A stretch of 64,000 bases of DNA from positions 57,692,673 to 57,756,672 of the forward strand of contig NC_080426.1 in NCBI RefSeq assembly GCF_029873635.1, given 5' to 3'. This document shows positions 60,817-64,000 of this stretch, piece after piece (the stretch's first letter is position 1; every line of letters starts with the position of its first letter). A model generated the notes under the pieces. That model ran no database searches. It had not been told where the DNA came from and saw only the letters and a list, made by a program, of their open reading frames with translations. The translations under genes and the position numbers were made by a program. The DNA comes from Malania oleifera (taxonomy: Eukaryota > Streptophyta > Magnoliopsida > Santalales > Ximeniaceae).

Positions 60817-62518
60817 ATATTTGTTGTCGAGGTTCGGCCAAACCAGCCTACATCCTCGCCTTGGCATACCCCCAAAGGACTACACTATCCCTGCTCACTT
60901 AAACATGCGGAGCAAAAGTTGTTACAACCTCTCCTTATAGGGCGAGGTAAAACCTAGCTGAATTATCAAGCTAAGCCCAACTAGTTTCCCTTGCAGGGTG
61001 AAGACACCCTAGTTCTATTTTCGGGCTGAATCGAACTGGTCTATCGTACGGGACAGCGACTCCTCAGTTCAATTAATGGGATGAACCCAACCAATACATT
61101 AAAAATATTTTTGTACATATTATATGCTTCAAGCAATAAACTGGGATGTACACATTCAAGTTTATAAAATGCATACTCTAATATGATATGAAATATGCTT
61201 GGTAGAGTAAGAGTGCTTATCAAATAATTTTTGTAGAACAAATATATGTGTGTGTATAAAAGATATAATGTCCAACAAAGATATTTGCAGATAACAATAT
61301 TTGGAGAATATGGACTTTAAGCTCAAGAAAAATATTTGTGCAATAAATAATTTCTCCAAAAAATATTTATCATGAAAATAATCGGGAGAAGCTCAAGCGA
61401 TAGTCTCAAAAATGATTTTCAAAAATAAATACTAAGTGAGAGTAAATGCATGTGAGATGATAAAATAAGTGTACAAATAAAAATACTCTCTTCAAAAATG
61501 ATTTTTGAAATAAATGAATAAAAGAGAGTCGAGAGATTTGTTTGAAAAAAATTGCCACAAAGAAATGATTTTAGTAATAAAAATTGGTTTGGGCGAACTT
61601 TGATTAACAAAGGTTTAGAGAGAATTTGGAGTTAATCAAAGTTTCTAATCTAACTTATGGAAGGGGTATGTGTAGAGCTTCGGAAAATTATGACCGTTAG
61701 AGACACGCTTAGTATTTTTAGATTTTCTTAATTAAAAAATTAAACTTGTTTAGCGCTTAAAATTACCACAAACCGAGAGGTTCGGTCGACCTAGGCACGG
61801 GTTAGTTGACCGAACAAAAGGTGACATAGAACCCTTCATAGGTTTGGTCGACCAAGGCAAAAGGTCGATTGGCTACTTATAAGGTTCGATCGACCATGAC
61901 ATTTTTGAATTGAGAGGCCGGTTGACCGAGGCAAGTGAAAAGTCAAATTCTTGAAAGTCGGTTGACCATGAAAGCTACGTTCAAGATTGGGTCAGTCGAT
62001 TGAGCCTTGGTCAAGACTTTGACTTTGGCAAACAATGCAGTTAGTCGACTAAGGGGTATAAGGCATAAGTAGGTCGGTTGACCGAGCTAAGTCAAATGTT
62101 TTTGGCTTGATGTGTGGTTGGTCGACCTAGGTTTTTTAATTAAGCCTAAAATCTAATGTCAGTCAACCGAAGTCTGCCCTAAGGTCTGTCTATGGCCTTT
62201 GATACCCTACGGTCAGTCTATGGTCGATTTGAGCATTCAAATCATATTATGCAGATGCATGCATTGTTACAGACCAATTGATAAAAATTAAATACAATGA
62301 CAATTGAAAATATTTGCCTTCATCTTCCTTTTATTCTTTTGCTCCTCAAGTCTTCATGGAACAACTAGGATGATGTGAGCTTTAAGTCCTTTCTAGCTTC
62401 CATATTCCTTTTTTATGTGTGCATTCCAAATTATGAACCTGTTCAAAATACTAAGCACACACATGAGACACTTGTGTTTGTCAACATCAAAACAGGGATC
62501 GGACTCAAAAAACCAACA
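60500..62518 (-). mobile_element. 3' LTR of Sirevirus-like Copia element 'D'
   Basis: On the minus strand it begins TGTTGGTTTTTTGAGTCCG at 62,518 and ends CACACCAATTCCAACA at 60,500. A polypurine tract (AAAAAGGGGGAGAT) precedes it, so it is the 3' LTR and the element's body is to the right. It contains GTCGACC-type motifs (61,780-62,130), the block AATTCACCCCCCCCCCCTC near its end, and (GT)n(GA)n (60,752-60,814). The left target duplication would be TGAGC (60,495-60,499); its partner is outside the window. Confidence 0.8.
60752..60814. repeat. (GT)n(GA)n compound microsatellite in LTR D
   Basis: About 10 GT followed by 20 GA units. Dipeptide-run reading frames on both strands over it are artefacts. 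Confidence 0.95.
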
Positions 62519-63298
62519 ATCTCCCCCTTTTTGATGATGACAAACATATAAGAGCAAAATTGGTACAGCCAGAGAAGGCTCCCCCCTAACAATAGGCAAG
62601 AAAATATAAACAGTAAAGCTCAAGCATATTCACAAAGGAAGACATTACAAATGATCATGCATTTAATTTTAGTATTAATGCATAGACTCATATATTTGCC
62701 CTTATATTATTTCCCCTAAAAAAAAAACTTCTTTTTTTGGTCATAAACATTTTTCTTGTAAACATGCTCCCCCTTTTGGCATCAGCAAAAACGTCTAAGC
62801 TAAGTAGAAAAAAATTTTGATCATTTAAAAGCAACTTAGCTTAAGAGAACTCCCATTTTTCAAAATAATTTGATTTTACTTAAAAGACACTCCCCCTTTT
62901 CGGTAAAAACATTGGGCATAGATTTATACAAAAAAAAAAAAAAAATTTAAAATATACCTGGCCATATGAAATTAAAATGATATGTAAATGTGATCAAACC
63001 TGAAATATTCTCAAACCATTGCAATTTTAACTACTTCATAAGACCTGTGAAAGATTTGAGTTTAAAACACATAGCATATGAAAGTAATGATAGGTTTGAA
63101 CATAGAAGTGGTCTAACTAGTTCGCATGTATTTTTATGTAAGATCCATAAACCAGTTATACAACACCCTTAAAAATTGAAAATTCATGACATAAAATTTT
63201 TAACACTGAATAACACATGTCATGAAGGCATTTAAGCACATAAACAAGAGAAAAGATATGTCTTATTTTAAATTCATTTCTTGCCATAAATAAATAAG

Positions 63299-63352
<54 letters not shown>

Positions 63353-64000
63353 CTTTATGATCATCAATAAATGCTAAGGGATGTGCATACTGAAAAAGAA
63401 ACTTTAACATGAAAGTTCAAGTAAGCAAAACTTTTCTAGTAGACATTCAAGCACAAAACAATTCAAAAATATAACTAGAAAACTCAACCATATAGATCCT
63501 AAAGATATCGGGAAATTAAAGACAATGATCATATGGTAAATCCAAAGAAGTATGTGGCTAAGTATTATATTTTTCACTTAAAGTATTCAATAAAAACATT
63601 ACAATTCAGCACATGCCACAGTAGGTTCAGAGCACATCTAAGCCTAAGAATATTGGTGAGCATGATATGATAGAAATGTAATTTTAGATGCTCCCCCTAT
63701 TAATTTAAACACATGCTTAGATTTTGTTAACAACTTATACTGATACTGGTTGTGAAATTTCATTAAGAGTTTGAATAGTACAAGTGTTGTTTTCATTTTA
63801 AAACAAATTTTAAAGGGTATAGGTTAAATAATTTATATTTCATGAGTAAAATAACCCTAAACACGCATGCGTCAAAAATCAAATAATAAGTCATGCATGT
63901 TGTTCATGTGTACCCGGAATAATCCATATCAAAGAAGATCAAGATATGATGTTCAGGGTACCTAAGAAGGTTTCAGACTCAAAAAGTAAAAACATTGGAG
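62519..64000 (-). mobile_element. Internal non-coding region of element D with multiple polypurine tracts
   Basis: Besides the tract at the LTR (62,519-62,532), further minus-strand purine tracts of the AAAAGGGGGAG type lie at 62,579, 62,767, 62,890 and 63,690. Multiple PPT-like tracts upstream of the 3' LTR are a described trait of Sireviruses. No coding sequence appears before the window ends; pol or an env-like gene would lie further right. A (TA)n(TG)n microsatellite sits at 63,299-63,349. Confidence 0.65.
63299..63349. repeat. (TA)n(TG)n microsatellite
   Basis: About 7 TA and 18 TG units. Confidence 0.95.

Noticed and set aside
1-64000. tRNA, rRNA, operon-like or defence-type gene systems
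   Set aside because: No cloverleaf, rRNA motif or bacterial-style gene cluster was seen; the window is eukaryotic transposon sequence throughout.

Overview
This 64 kb window looks like transposon-dense chromatin of a large flowering-plant genome. The evidence is Ogre/Tat-type Gypsy, Sirevirus-type Copia, CACTA and hAT elements nested in one another, plant-type TATA boxes, and AT- and GA/CT-rich microsatellites. The species cannot be fixed from sequence alone; a dicot or magnoliid is my guess. I found no intact host gene, tRNA, rRNA or CRISPR array. All recognisable coding sequence is transposon-derived or consists of captured host-gene fragments.

Bases 1-43,599 form one nested stack. The outermost layer is a Sirevirus-like LTR ('LTR A', 1-697, resuming at 42,148 and 43,396-43,599). 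A CACTA transposon (698-42,147, 3-bp target duplication GTA) sits in it. It carries decayed transposase genes on the minus strand and two captured host-gene fragments on the plus strand: a TRF4/PAPD5-like nucleotidyltransferase with two exons, and the last exon of an AIRP2-like RING protein. A second Sirevirus-like solo LTR ('LTR B', 8,197-40,110, duplication AAGAT) sits in the CACTA. A very large Ogre retrotransposon (8,557-38,212, minus strand) sits in LTR B. A hAT-type non-autonomous element (42,153-43,387, duplication GTGGTATG) landed across the right edge of the CACTA.

The Ogre has 3.3-kb LTRs, PBS, PPT, an upstream ORF1, gag-pro, a 160-nt intron whose removal fuses gag-pro in frame to pol, and RT, RNase H, a second archaeal-type RNase H and integrase. 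A 45-bp minisatellite lies in its 3' UTR. Its interior appears twice in tandem (14,333-23,568 and 23,569-32,742). Both copies share the same nonsense mutations, while small indels pile up toward the junction from both sides. This suggests an assembly artefact more than a biological duplication.

Bases 43,600-50,736 are AT-rich sequence with small elements (a hAT-like element containing a Copia LTR and a hAT MITE, a LINE-like remnant, a Gypsy pol relic). From 50,737 to 60,494 lies an older, plus-strand Ogre relative (LTR fragments, 3' UTR, a different minisatellite). It is interrupted by a Sirevirus-like solo LTR ('LTR C', 51,990-56,274), which itself contains a 2.3-kb Gypsy solo LTR (53,434-55,718, duplication AGGAG). 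At the right edge, the 3' LTR of a minus-strand Sirevirus-like element ('D', 60,500-62,518) is followed by internal sequence with repeated polypurine tracts, continuing beyond the window.
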